A stretch of 64,000 nucleotides of DNA from Variovorax sp. OK212 (GCF_900112425.1 NZ_FOLP01000026.1:27129-91128), one strand, 5' to 3'. Counted from the stretch's first letter, positions 18,673 to 27,864 are shown. The notes: a model not told the origin generated them from the letters alone. A program made the numbers and translations.

Positions 18673-19794
18673 TTGGAAAACCACCAGATCGCCGCGCTCT
18701 TCAGCGCCAACTATGCCGAGGCACGCGACAAGTTCCTGCGCGCCGCGGCGCGGCGCGGCCTTGCCGTCGAATCGCACGAACTCGCGCTCGCCGGCGCGCA
18801 GGGCGAGGTGCTGGCCACCGACGTCGTGCTCGACGGCCCGGCCGATGCGTCGAAGATGCTCGTCGTCATCAGCGGCGTGCACGGCGTGGAGGGCTTTTGC
18901 GGATCGGCGATCCAGACCGGCATGCTCGATCTCGGCGCCCCGGCACAGGCCCAGGCACGGCCGCAGGGCGCGCACGACACAGCGGTCCTGTACGTTCATG
19001 CGGTCAACCCCTACGGTTTCTCCCACCTGCGCCGCGCCACGCAGGAAAACATCGACCTCAACCGCAACTTCGTCGACTTCTCGAAACCGCTGCCGGTCAA
19101 CGCCGGCTATGCCGAAATCCACGAGCTGCTGCTGCCGCCCGAATGGCCGCCGCAGCCGCGCACGGAAGGCCTCCTGGACGCCTATCGCGAGCGCCATGGC
19201 GCCCGCGGCCTGCAGCGGGCCACCTCGCTCGGCCAGCACGTGCACGCCGACGGGCTCCACTACGGGGGCACCGAGCCGGCCTGGAGCAACCGGACCTTTC
19301 GGGAAATCCTGAAGCGATACGCCCCCAAGGTTCGCGAACTCGCCTCGATCGACATCCACACCGGTCTCGGCCCGTACGGCGTGGGAGAGCGCATCTTCGC
19401 CAGCTTCGACGAGGCCGTGCTCGAGCGCGCAACGCGCTGGTGGGGCGAGCTCACCTCCGTGACCACCGGCACCTCCACCAGCATCCCGCTGACCGGTCCG
19501 ATCCAGACCGCATTGGCCGAGGAATGCCCCCAGGCCCTGCATGTGGGCATCTGCCTGGAGTACGGCACCTGGCCCATGGCCCGGGTCTCCGCGGCCATGC
19601 GCGCCGAGCACTGGCTGCATCGCCACGGCTGTGCCGACGCGGCAAAGGCAACCGCGATCCGGCAGGAAATGAAGGACGCCTTCTTCCCCGATGCCGAAGA
19701 CTGGAAGCTCGCGGCCTGGCAACAGGGCTTGCAAGCCTGCCAGCAAGCCCTGCGCGGACTCGAGGAAGACGCCGCGGCGAAGCTCGCGGCCTGA
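18673..19794 (+). CDS. M14-family metallopeptidase, DUF2817 type
   Basis: 373 residues with a TTG start preceded by GGAG; longer in-frame reading would run back through the upstream gene. Zinc-site residues are seen in GVHGVEGF (His-x-x-Glu) and in SIDIHTGLGPYG; a likely Arg/Asn substrate block is IDLNRNFVDF. A zinc carboxypeptidase/amidase-like fold, cytoplasmic because no signal peptide is present. Between the C26 hydrolase and the transporter, suggesting uptake and stepwise hydrolysis of an amide- or peptide-like compound. Confidence 0.82.
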   Translation: MENHQIAALFSANYAEARDKFLRAAARRGLAVESHELALAGAQGEVLATDVVLDGPADASKMLVVISGVHGVEGFCGSAIQTGMLDLGAPAQAQARPQGAHDTAVLYVHAVNPYGFSHLRRATQENIDLNRNFVDFSKPLPVNAGYAEIHELLLPPEWPPQPRTEGLLDAYRERHGARGLQRATSLGQHVHADGLHYGGTEPAWSNRTFREILKRYAPKVRELASIDIHTGLGPYGVGERIFASFDEAVLERATRWWGELTSVTTGTSTSIPLTGPIQTALAEECPQALHVGICLEYGTWPMARVSAAMRAEHWLHRHGCADAAKATAIRQEMKDAFFPDAEDWKLAAWQQGLQACQQALRGLEEDAAAKLAA

Positions 19795-19805
19795 TCCGCG
19801 CGCCG

Positions 19806-19872
19806 CATCGCACCCCGCGCCACACCACACGCCGCACCCCACGCCACACCCCACACAACACCCCACACAACA
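19806..19872 (+). repeat. CA/CCCCACA-rich simple repeat
   Basis: The intergenic stretch is made almost only of imperfect CCACACC/CCCCACACAACA units. It separates the metallopeptidase and transporter genes. Probably slippage-generated; no regulatory role can be read from it. Confidence 0.7.
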
Positions 19873-19893
19873 ACGAGACAAAGAGGCCGCTTC

Positions 19894-21228
19894 ATGAGCA
19901 CCACCACAGTCGACGCACGCCCGGGCGACGAGACACGCCCGGCCACCACCGCAGCTGGCGCGCACGCAGCCGGCACCGCGATCAGCCGCAAGGCGGTCGC
20001 AGCCGCCGTGGCGGGCAATGCCCTCGAGTTCTATGACTTCGTCATCTACGCCTACTTCGCGGTCTACATCGGCCGCACCTTCTTCCCGGTCGGCGGAGAG
20101 TTCGGCAGCCTCATGCTCTCCCTGGCGACCTTCGGTGTCGGCTTCTTCACGCGCCCGCTGGGCGGCGTGCTGATCGGCGCCTTTGCCGACAAGGCGGGGC
20201 GCAAGCCCGCCATGCTGCTCACGGTGGCGCTCATCACCTTCGGCACGCTGGGCATGGCGGCCACGCCGAGCTACGCGAGCATCGGCATCGCGGCGCCGGT
20301 CATCGTCGTGTTCTGTCGCCTGCTGCAGGGCCTGGCGCTCGGCGGCGAGGTCGGCCCCGCCACCGCGCTGCTCATCGAAGCGGCGCCGCCCGGACGGCGC
20401 GGCCTGTACGCCAGCTGGCAGATCGCGAGCCAAGGCATCGCGGTTGCGGTGGGCGGAGTTTTCGGCGTGACCCTTTCACTGATGCTGCCGCCGGACCAGC
20501 TCGCCTCCTGGGGCTGGCGCGTGCCCTTCCTGTTCAGCCTGGTCCTGATTCCGATCGCCTTCTACATCCGCCGCAGCCTGCCGGAGACGCACGAAGGTTC
20601 GCGCGACCGGACCGGCGCACAGATCGTCGGCTCGGTCTTCGGCAAGCACCGCCGCATCCTCGTGCTGGGCATTCTGATCTCGGCTTCCACGGCGGTTGCA
20701 TCGCAGGTGGGCAACTACATGGTCACCTATGCGGTCCAGGTGCTCAAGCTGCCACCGGCGCTGGCGCAGGGCTCGGTCCTGACGGGGGGCGTCATGACCT
20801 TCCTGTTCGCCCTGCTCGGCGGCTGGCTGTGCGACCGCCACGGCCGCAAGGTCATCAACACGCTGCCGCGCATCGCGCTCGTGGTGCTGATCGTGCCGAT
20901 GTTCCTGTGGCTGTCCGGTGCGCCGAGCGCCGTCACCTTGCTGGGCGTCTCAGCTGTGCTGGCCGCGCTGACCGCCGTCTTCGGTGCCGCCGGCCTCGTG
21001 ACCATCCCGGAGCTGATGCCGATCGCCATCCGTAGCACGGGCCTGTCTTTGGTCTATGCGATCAGCACCTCGCTGTTCGGCGGCACCACGCAGTTCGTCG
21101 TCACCTGGCTGCTGGCCGTGACCCACAATCCGCTCGCGCCGGCCTACTACGTCATGGTGATGAGCGCGCTCAGCGTCTGGGCGATGTGGATGCTGCCCGA
21201 ATCGAGAGACGTCGATGTGACCCGCTGA
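19894..21228 (+). CDS. MFS transporter, metabolite:H+ symporter (MHS) family
   Basis: 444 residues and about 12 membrane segments. MHS signatures are seen: GNALEFYDFVIYAYFAVYIG, GFFTRPLGGVLIGAFADKAGRKPAM, LLQGLALGGEVGPATALLIEAAPPGRRG and PELMPIAIRSTGLSLVYAISTSLFGG. The N-terminal about 30 residues are a Thr/Ala-rich cytoplasmic tail. Likely imports the substrate for the two upstream hydrolases by proton symport; the substrate is unknown. Confidence 0.85.
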   Translation: MSTTTVDARPGDETRPATTAAGAHAAGTAISRKAVAAAVAGNALEFYDFVIYAYFAVYIGRTFFPVGGEFGSLMLSLATFGVGFFTRPLGGVLIGAFADKAGRKPAMLLTVALITFGTLGMAATPSYASIGIAAPVIVVFCRLLQGLALGGEVGPATALLIEAAPPGRRGLYASWQIASQGIAVAVGGVFGVTLSLMLPPDQLASWGWRVPFLFSLVLIPIAFYIRRSLPETHEGSRDRTGAQIVGSVFGKHRRILVLGILISASTAVASQVGNYMVTYAVQVLKLPPALAQGSVLTGGVMTFLFALLGGWLCDRHGRKVINTLPRIALVVLIVPMFLWLSGAPSAVTLLGVSAVLAALTAVFGAAGLVTIPELMPIAIRSTGLSLVYAISTSLFGGTTQFVVTWLLAVTHNPLAPAYYVMVMSALSVWAMWMLPESRDVDVTR

Positions 21229-21250
21229 TGTTCCGGCCGTGCCGGCTGGC

Positions 21251-22183
21251 TCAGGACACCACCTGGTAATACAGGTTCTGCGGATGCTTGGCCTGCGCGA
21301 AGAAGAACCAGCGCTCGGCCAGCAGCCCCGGCGCCTGCACCAGCACCGCGAGCAGCCAGGGCCACGCCGCCGCGCCGACCACGCCCCACAGCGCCAGCGC
21401 CGCGGGCAACGCGAAGGCGAACACCAGGAACCCGAGCTTCATGTTCCTGAGCGCCGCCAGCGACGCCCCATGAAAGAACTCGCGCGTGTTGAACGACCCG
21501 CCCGACATGCCCATCGACTTCTGCACCAGCTTCTGCGTGCGGATGCCGGTGGCCGATTGCAGCGTGGACTTGTGGCGCAGCCGCGCGTTGCGCCTGAGCG
21601 CAGTGCCGCGCGCAATCCACGCGGCCAGCGTGGCAGCCAGCGCCCACGGCCCGAACAGCTGCACGAAGCGGCTCTCGCCCCACAACGCCGCCAACGCACA
21701 CGCCAGCACCAGCCCCGACGACAGCCCGATCAGCGTGAAGTTCACCACCGTCAGCGGATGCGCCCATTCCTCGATGAAGCGCAGGCAGGCGTAGATCATC
21801 GCGGTGCAGTACCAGAGCAGCACCGCGCCATACAGCACCAGCAACGGCAACAGCCACGACCATGGCGTGCCGATGCCCATCTGCAACGACACCGCCCACA
21901 GCGCCACCAGCGCGATGAAGGCGGGCAGCACGATGACCTCGCGCGACATCCACGAGGTGCGCCACATCAGCACCGCGCGCCATGCGCGCATCTTGCGGCC
22001 CAGGTGCAGGAACGACGCGGCCAGGCCGGCCACGAGCATCACCTCGGCCAGGCCCAGCGCGATGCCCATGAACCCCGGCGCCAGCTCCAGGCCGAAGAGC
22101 GCGGCCAGCGCCAGCGTGAACACCAGCCCCTGCGCGGCACCGGCCAGCGTGGTGAAGAAAAGGATCGAGAAAGCAGGATGCAT
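21251..22183 (-). CDS. soeC: DmsC/SoeC-like membrane anchor of a molybdoenzyme
   Basis: 310 residues, about 8 membrane helices. Starts MHPAFSILFFTTLAGAAQGL, typical of DmsC/YnfH anchors. It would carry electrons between the quinone pool and the Fe-S subunit. It follows the Fe-S subunit by 4 bases and the catalytic subunit before it, giving an A-B-C operon. The soeC name is inferred from the sulfonate-catabolic context; dmsC is the wider family name. Confidence 0.72.
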   Translation of the reverse strand: MHPAFSILFFTTLAGAAQGLVFTLALAALFGLELAPGFMGIALGLAEVMLVAGLAASFLHLGRKMRAWRAVLMWRTSWMSREVIVLPAFIALVALWAVSLQMGIGTPWSWLLPLLVLYGAVLLWYCTAMIYACLRFIEEWAHPLTVVNFTLIGLSSGLVLACALAALWGESRFVQLFGPWALAATLAAWIARGTALRRNARLRHKSTLQSATGIRTQKLVQKSMGMSGGSFNTREFFHGASLAALRNMKLGFLVFAFALPAALALWGVVGAAAWPWLLAVLVQAPGLLAERWFFFAQAKHPQNLYYQVVS

Positions 22184-22187
22184 GCGG

Positions 22188-23033
22188 CTACTCCCGTGCG
22201 TCCGCCGGCTGCGTGATGTGCCGCGGCAGATACTGGTTGGCCGGCTGCGTCTCCCATTCGGGCATCAGCTGGTAGCCGCCGCGTTCGCGGATCGCCCTCG
22301 ACACCTCGGAGTCCGGGTCCTTCACGTCGCCGAAGATGCGCGCGCCGGTCGGGCAGGCCTTCACGCAGGCGGGCTTGCGGTCTTCCTTCGGCAGCTGTTC
22401 GTCGTAGATGCGGTCCACGCACAGGGTGCACTTGGTCATGACCTGGCGCTCCTCGTCGAGCTCGCGCGCACCGTAGGGGCAGGCCCACGCGCAGTACTTG
22501 CAGCCGATGCACTTGTCGTAGTCGACCAGCACGATGCCGTCTTCCTTGCGCTTGTAGCTTGCGCCCGTGGGGCACACGGGCACGCAGGGCGGGTCTTCGC
22601 AGTGCAGGCAGCTCTTGGGGAAGTGGATGGTCTCGGTGACCGGAAAGGCGCCGGCCTCGTAGGTCTGCACCCGGTTGAAAAAGGTGCCGGTGGGGCTGGC
22701 CGCGTAGGGCCGCTCGTCGGCGAGCGGGCCGGCGCTGCCCGAGGTGTTCCATTGCTTGCACGAGGTCACGCAGGCATGGCAGCCGACGCAGACGTTCAGG
22801 TCGATGACGAGGGCGAGTTGCTTGGCCAGCGTTTCGCCGGGCTCGGCGCGCTTCGTCGCAGGGCTCCCTCCCCTCCCGGGGGAGGGTTGGGGTGGGGGCA
22901 CGACGGCCTTCATTGAAGCAAGGCTCGCAGTTCCAACGCCGCCGCCCCCACCCCAGCCCTCCCCCGGAAGGGGAGGGAGCGAAGCCGGGGACGGGGCCGC
23001 CACCGCCATCAGGTCCTTCAGCCACTGCATCAT
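22188..23033 (-). CDS. soeB: DmsB/SoeB-like Fe-S subunit with in-frame palindromic insert
   Basis: 281 residues. Four Cys clusters for four [4Fe-4S] centres: CVGCHACVTSC, CLHCEDPPCVPVCPTGA, CIGCKYCAWACPYGA and CTLCVDRI...CVKACPTGA. The start ATGATG overlaps the soeA stop. Residues about 18-57 are not family sequence: they are encoded by a 118-base inverted-repeat element (22863-22980), giving a Pro/Gly/Ser-rich stretch before the first cluster. The reading frame stays open, so the protein is probably still functional with a floppy N-terminal extension. Confidence 0.75.
   Translation of the reverse strand: MMQWLKDLMAVAAPSPASLPPLPGEGWGGGGGVGTASLASMKAVVPPPQPSPGRGGSPATKRAEPGETLAKQLALVIDLNVCVGCHACVTSCKQWNTSGSAGPLADERPYAASPTGTFFNRVQTYEAGAFPVTETIHFPKSCLHCEDPPCVPVCPTGASYKRKEDGIVLVDYDKCIGCKYCAWACPYGARELDEERQVMTKCTLCVDRIYDEQLPKEDRKPACVKACPTGARIFGDVKDPDSEVSRAIRERGGYQLMPEWETQPANQYLPRHITQPADARE
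22863..22980. repeat. GC-rich dispersed palindromic element inside the Fe-S subunit gene
   Basis: Two 37-base arms (22863-22899 and 22944-22980) are inverted copies with two mismatches, each beginning GCTCCCTCCCC from its outer end. A 44-base loop lies between them. Elements of this look are known to me as intergenic repeats in Comamonadaceae genomes; here one lies fully within coding sequence and keeps the frame. Confidence 0.8.
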
Positions 23034-25984
23034 TTCTTGCCCCTCCCCGCAAAGTACGTCAACACGCTCGCCGCCTTCCCCAGCACGCCCGGCACCACCG
23101 GCATGCTCGCCATCTGCGGAAAGCTCTCCTCGGGTTCGCCGGGCTCGGCCGGCCGTATCCGCACGCGCACGTCGTACCAGCCGGCCTGTCCGGTGATGGG
23201 GTCCGAGTTGCTGATGGTTCCGCTCGCGGTGCCGGCAAACGGCAGCTCCTCGCTGATCAGGTGGTTCAGCAGGAAACCCTTGCGCGCCTCGTCCGCACCG
23301 GGCGCGAGCTGCCACGCGCCGTCGGCCTTGCCGATGGCGTTCCAGGTCCACACCGTGCCGGGTTCCACCGCCTCGCTGTAGCGCAGCATGCAGCGCACCT
23401 GCCCCCAGCGGCTCTCGACCCAGCACCAGCCGCCGTCCGCGATGCCAGCGGCCTGCGCCGTCAACGGGTTCACGTGCAGGTAGTTGTGGCTGTGGATCTG
23501 CCGCAGCCACGCGTTCTGCGAGTCCCACGAGTGGTACATGGCCATCGGCCGCTGCGTGAGCGCGTTGAGCGGATAGGCCTCCAGGTCGGTCGCGGCCTCT
23601 TCCAGCGGCGCATACCAGAACGGCAACGGATCGAAGTACGTGTCGATGCGCTCGCGCAGCGCGTCGGGCGGCTGCCGCCCCGCGCTCTTGCCCTGCGCGG
23701 CGAGCCTGAAACTCTGCAGCGTGTCGGAGTACAGCGCCAGCTGCACCGGGTCGTTGCGCTGGCGCCAGCCCTTGTCTTTCGCGAAGTCCAGGTACTCCCG
23801 GTTCCAGTTGCGCATGTAGTGCATGGTCTCGGGCATGTGGTACTGGAACACGCAGTTGTTCTGCGCGTAGGCCTCCCACTGCTTCGGGTTCGGCGCGCCG
23901 CGCAGGTGCTCGGTGCCGTCCTTGCCGCGCCAGCCCATGAGAAAACCGATGCCCGGCTGCGGCTCGAAGTTGACGACGAAGTCCGGGTACCCGCTGTACT
24001 TGCGAGCGCCCTCCGGCGTGGTGAAGGCCGGAAACTTCAGCCGCGAGGCCAGCTCGATCAGCACCTCCTGGAAGGGCCGGCACTCGCCGGTGGGCGGCAC
24101 CACGGGCACGCGCACCGAATCCACCGGCCCGTCGAACTCCGAGATCGGCCGGTCGAGCATGCCCATCACGTCGTGGCGCTCCAGGTACGTGGTGTCGGGC
24201 AGCACCAGGTCGGCAAAGGCCACGGTCTCGCTCTGGAACGCGTCGCACACCACCAGGAAGGGGATCATGTGCTCGCCCTTCTCGTCCTTGCGGTTGAGCA
24301 TCTCGCGCACCGCCATCGTGTTCATGCTCGAGTTCCACGCCATGTTGGCCATGAAGATCAGCAGCGTGTCGATGCGGTACGGGTCGCCCTTCACCGCGTT
24401 GGTGATCACGTTGTGCATGAGCCCGTGCGCCGACAGCGGGTGCTCCCACGAGAACGCATGGTCGATGCGGATCGGCGAGCCGTCGGGGTTGATCGCCAGC
24501 TCGTCGGGGCTGGCCGGAAAACCCAGCGGCGCCGCATTGAGCGGCGTGTTCGGCTGGATCATGCCGGGGTCGTTGAAGGCGCGGTAGTTCGGCACGATGT
24601 GGCGCGGGTACGGCGCCTTGTGCCTGAAGCCCCCCGGCGCGTCGATGGTGCCCAGCACGCTCATGAGAATGGCCAGCGCACGCACCGTCTGGAAGCCGTT
24701 GGAGTGCGCCGCCAGCCCGCGCATCGCGTGGAAGGCCACGGGGCGCGCCTGCGTGGCCGGGTGCTTCTTGCCCCACGCGTCGGTCCACGGGATGGGCAGC
24801 TCGAAGGCCTGCTTCAGCGCCGTCTCGCCCATCTCGCGCGCGAGCTTGCGGATGCGCTGCGCGTCGATGCCGGTGATGGCCTGCGCCCACTCGGGCGTGC
24901 AGCTCGCCACGCGTTCGCGCAGCAGCTGGAACGACGGCGCCACGCGCGTGCCGTCGGCCAGCGTGTAGTGGCCTTCGAGCGCCGGGTCGCAGCCGTCGGC
25001 AATGCCTTCGGGGTAGGCGTTCTTCACGCTGCCGTCGCTCAAGTCCCACACCAGCTTGTTGTGCGGGTTGCGGCCGTCGCCGGGCGGGCCGCGCTCGGGG
25101 TCCGGGTCGAAGGCGAACAGGCCCTGCCGCTCGCAGTCGTCCAGCACCACGAGTTGCGGTGCGTTGGTGAAGCGCTTCATGAACGCATGGTCGACCAGGT
25201 CGCTCGCAATGAGTTCGTGCAGCAGCGCCATGAACAGCGCGCCGTCGGTGCCGGGCTTGATCGGGATCCACTCGTCCGCAATGGCCGAGTAGCCCGTGCG
25301 CACCGGGTTGATCGAGATGAAGCGCCCGCCATCGCGCTTGAACTTGCTGATGGCGATCTTCATCGGGTTGCTGTGGTGGTCCTCGGCGGTGCCGATCATC
25401 ACGAACAGCTTGGCGCGCTCCAGGTCGGGGCCGCCGAACTCCCAGAAGCTGCCGCCGATGGTGTAGATCATTCCCGCGGCCATGTTCACCGAACAGAAGC
25501 CGCCGTGCGCCGCGTAGTTGGGCGTGCCGAACTGCCGCGCGAACAGGCCGGTGAGCGCCTGCATCTGGTCGCGCCCGGTGAACAGCGCGAACTTCTTCGG
25601 GTCGGTCGCGCGGATCTTGCCGAGCCGCTCGGTCAGCATGTCGTAGGCGCGCTCCCAGCTGATGGGCTCGAACTCGCCGGCGCCGCGCTCGCTGCCGGCC
25701 TTGCGCAGCAGCGGCTGCGTGATGCGCGCGGGCGACACCTGCTTCATGATCCCCGACGAACCCTTGGCGCAGATCACGCCCTTGTTCAGCGGATGGTCGG
25801 GGTTGCCGTCGATGTAGCGCACCTCGGGGCGGGCGTCCTTGCCCTCGCCCTCGCGCAAATGCACGCGAATGCCGCAGCGGCAGGCGCACATGTAGCAGGT
25901 GGTGGTCTTGACCGTGGTATCGACCGTGGGGGTGGGCGCGCGGAGGGGGTCGTGCACCGGCTCGCGGGACAGGAAACTGAACAC
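23030..25984 (-). CDS. soeA: molybdopterin oxidoreductase, SoeA-like sulfite dehydrogenase catalytic subunit
   Basis: 984 residues. N-terminal [4Fe-4S] ligands C30, C33 and C37 in CYMCACRCG, with a further Cys in GVICAKGSSG, then the bis-MGD domains and a C-terminal dinucleotide-binding domain (ITGQAGWYDVRVRI near 935). There is no twin-arginine leader, so the enzyme should face the cytoplasm like SoeABC and unlike DmsA. Operon soeA-soeB-soeC on the minus strand with overlapping stop/start. Oxidation of the sulfite released by Xsc and SuyAB fits the neighbourhood. Alternatives are a DMSO- or polysulfide-type reductase. Confidence 0.7.
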   Translation of the reverse strand: MFSFLSREPVHDPLRAPTPTVDTTVKTTTCYMCACRCGIRVHLREGEGKDARPEVRYIDGNPDHPLNKGVICAKGSSGIMKQVSPARITQPLLRKAGSERGAGEFEPISWERAYDMLTERLGKIRATDPKKFALFTGRDQMQALTGLFARQFGTPNYAAHGGFCSVNMAAGMIYTIGGSFWEFGGPDLERAKLFVMIGTAEDHHSNPMKIAISKFKRDGGRFISINPVRTGYSAIADEWIPIKPGTDGALFMALLHELIASDLVDHAFMKRFTNAPQLVVLDDCERQGLFAFDPDPERGPPGDGRNPHNKLVWDLSDGSVKNAYPEGIADGCDPALEGHYTLADGTRVAPSFQLLRERVASCTPEWAQAITGIDAQRIRKLAREMGETALKQAFELPIPWTDAWGKKHPATQARPVAFHAMRGLAAHSNGFQTVRALAILMSVLGTIDAPGGFRHKAPYPRHIVPNYRAFNDPGMIQPNTPLNAAPLGFPASPDELAINPDGSPIRIDHAFSWEHPLSAHGLMHNVITNAVKGDPYRIDTLLIFMANMAWNSSMNTMAVREMLNRKDEKGEHMIPFLVVCDAFQSETVAFADLVLPDTTYLERHDVMGMLDRPISEFDGPVDSVRVPVVPPTGECRPFQEVLIELASRLKFPAFTTPEGARKYSGYPDFVVNFEPQPGIGFLMGWRGKDGTEHLRGAPNPKQWEAYAQNNCVFQYHMPETMHYMRNWNREYLDFAKDKGWRQRNDPVQLALYSDTLQSFRLAAQGKSAGRQPPDALRERIDTYFDPLPFWYAPLEEAATDLEAYPLNALTQRPMAMYHSWDSQNAWLRQIHSHNYLHVNPLTAQAAGIADGGWCWVESRWGQVRCMLRYSEAVEPGTVWTWNAIGKADGAWQLAPGADEARKGFLLNHLISEELPFAGTASGTISNSDPITGQAGWYDVRVRIRPAEPGEPEESFPQMASMPVVPGVLGKAASVLTYFAGRGKK

Positions 25985-26066
25985 TGGCGGTCCTTTGTTT
26001 TCATGCGTGGCAGCGTCGATGGTAGGGAGCCTGGATCAATCGGAAAAGCGGAGAATATCGCTCACC

Positions 26067-26999
26067 ATGACCGGAAAAACAGATCAACTCTCCAGCCAGC
26101 GCCTGCGCCTGAACCTGCGCCAGCTCGAGGTGTTCGTGGCCACCGCGCGCGGCGGCAGCACCCGCGCGGCGGCCGACCGCATCGCGCGCTCGCAGTCGGC
26201 CGCCAGCAGCGCGCTGGCCGACCTCGAGGAGTCGGTCGGCGTGCTGCTGTTCGACCGCATCGGCCGCCGGCTGGTGCTCAACGAGAACGGCCGCGCCCTG
26301 TTGCCCAAGGCACAGGCGCTGCTCGACCAGGCCAGCGAGGTGCAGACGCTCTTCAGCGGCGAGCATGCGGCGCCGCTGCGCGTGGCGGCGAGCTTCACCA
26401 TCGGCGAGTACCTGCTGCCCGAGCGCGTGTCGCAATGGACCGCGCTGCACCCGCAGAGCCAGGTGCACCTGCACATTGCCAACACGCACGACGTGATCCA
26501 GGCGGTGGCGGGCTTCGACGTCGACGTGGGCTTCATCGAAGGGCCGCAGACGCACCCCGACCTGGTGGTGCGCGCCTGGCGCAGCGACGAGCTGGTGATC
26601 GTGGCCGCGCCCGGCCATGCGCTGGCGGGACGCGTGGCCACGCACAGGCAGCTGTCGCAAGCCACCTGGGTGCTGCGCGAGCACGGCTCGGGCACGCGCC
26701 AGGTCACCGATGCCTGGCTGATCCAGAACCTGGAGCAGGTGAAGGTGGGCTTCGAGCTGGGCAGCACCGAGGCCATCAAGCGCGTGGTGGCCGCGGGCAC
26801 CGGGCTGGCCTGCCTGTCGCGCTACACGGTGGCGCAGGCGCTGGAAGACGGCCACCTGGTCGAACTGCGCACGCGGCTGCCCGCGGGCGTGCGCAAGCTC
26901 GCGACCGTGATGCACCGCGACAAGCTGCTGGGCGGCGCCACGGCGGACTTCCTGCGCCATTGCGGCGTGAGCGTGCCGCGCGGGGTTGCACCCCGCTAG
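26067..26999 (+). CDS. LysR-family regulator divergent from soeA
   Basis: 310 residues from MTGKTDQLSSQRLRLNLRQLEVFVATARGGSTRAAADRIARSQSAASSALADLEE, with the LysR HTH at about 16-75 and an effector domain after. I chose ATG 26067 because the longer in-frame reading runs into soeA on the other strand. The 82-base gap between it and soeA is the likely shared control region. Probably regulates the sulfite-oxidising complex. Confidence 0.85.
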   Translation: MTGKTDQLSSQRLRLNLRQLEVFVATARGGSTRAAADRIARSQSAASSALADLEESVGVLLFDRIGRRLVLNENGRALLPKAQALLDQASEVQTLFSGEHAAPLRVAASFTIGEYLLPERVSQWTALHPQSQVHLHIANTHDVIQAVAGFDVDVGFIEGPQTHPDLVVRAWRSDELVIVAAPGHALAGRVATHRQLSQATWVLREHGSGTRQVTDAWLIQNLEQVKVGFELGSTEAIKRVVAAGTGLACLSRYTVAQALEDGHLVELRTRLPAGVRKLATVMHRDKLLGGATADFLRHCGVSVPRGVAPR

Positions 27000-27031
27000 C
27001 CTCCCGTCATCGCCGCCGGTGCATCAGCCGC

Positions 27032-27811
27032 CTAAGCCGGCCGCGACAGCTGGTGCACGTACTCGTAGTGCGCCGTGTGAATGGTCGACACGCGGTACTC
27101 CACCGGCTTGTCGCCGAAGGTCAGCGCGGTGCGCCGCACCTCCATCACCGGCGAGCCCGCGGCCACGCCCAGGATGCGCACCACGCTGCGGTCGGCCGTC
27201 ATCGCGCGGGCGCGTTCGCGCGCCAGCGTCACGGTGATGCCGAACTCGGTCTGGTAGAGGTGGTAGATGGTGCTCGGCCGCTCGCGAAAGCGCTTCTCGG
27301 TCAGGCCCTTGAAGAGCATCGCCGGCAGCGTCAGCCGGTCGTGGATCACCGCGCGGCCCTGCAGCAGCAGGCGGTTGTCGATCTGGATCGCGGGTTCGCC
27401 GGTCTTCAGGCCCAACGCCTGCGCGGGCTCCTCGTCCATGCGCACGCGCTCGAAAGCCACCAGCTCCACCTGCGGCGCCTGGCGCAAGCCGTCGCTGCGC
27501 TCCACATGGAAGAACTGGAACATGAAGCGGTCGGCGTTGTGCACTGCAACGAAGGTGCCGCGCCCCTGCCGCCGCACGAGGATGTGCTCGGCCACCAGGT
27601 CGTCGGTGGCGTGGCGCAGCGTGCCGATCGACACGCCCAGCGCACCCGCCAGCGCGCGCTCGCTGGGCAGCGCGCTGCCCGCCGCGCAACGCCCCGACTC
27701 GATGGCGCGCAACAGCGAGCGACGCACCAGCCGGTAGAGCGGCGCACCGGCCGCGTCGGCCGGAATCGGCTCGAAGGCTGACAGCGAAGACAGGGTGTTC
27801 GATCGGCGCAT
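27032..27811 (-). CDS. GntR-family regulator, HutC/UTRA type
   Basis: 259 residues. The wHTH at about 25-90 has PLYRLVRRSLLRAIESGRCAAGSALPSERALAGALGVSIGTLRHA, followed by a UTRA effector domain ending VEYRVSTIHTAHYEYVHQLSR. It is divergent from suyA with a 126-base control region containing a 22-base palindrome. It most likely senses sulfolactate or a related acid and controls suyAB-slcC-comC; the effector is inference. Confidence 0.85.
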   Translation of the reverse strand: MRRSNTLSSLSAFEPIPADAAGAPLYRLVRRSLLRAIESGRCAAGSALPSERALAGALGVSIGTLRHATDDLVAEHILVRRQGRGTFVAVHNADRFMFQFFHVERSDGLRQAPQVELVAFERVRMDEEPAQALGLKTGEPAIQIDNRLLLQGRAVIHDRLTLPAMLFKGLTEKRFRERPSTIYHLYQTEFGITVTLARERARAMTADRSVVRILGVAAGSPVMEVRRTALTFGDKPVEYRVSTIHTAHYEYVHQLSRPA

Positions 27812-27842
27812 GCCGCGATGTTGAGCCCGCCTCGCGATTCAT

Positions 27843-27864
27843 ACAAGTCATTCATATGACCTGT
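27843..27864. promoter_or_regulatory. GntR operator-like palindrome
   Basis: Arms ACAAGTCAT (27843-27851) and ATGACCTGT (27856-27864) are separated by 4 bases and are inverted copies with one mismatch. It sits between the divergent GntR gene and suyA, the place expected for an autoregulated operator. Confidence 0.6.

Noticed and set aside
19806..19872. CRISPR-like appearance of the CCCCACACAACA units
   Set aside because: Units are contiguous and imperfect with no spacers; it is a simple repeat.
22892..27781. 1629-codon plus-strand open frame across soeA and the LysR gene
   Set aside because: Composition is Arg/His/Val-rich without motifs; it runs opposite to a well-supported molybdoenzyme gene.
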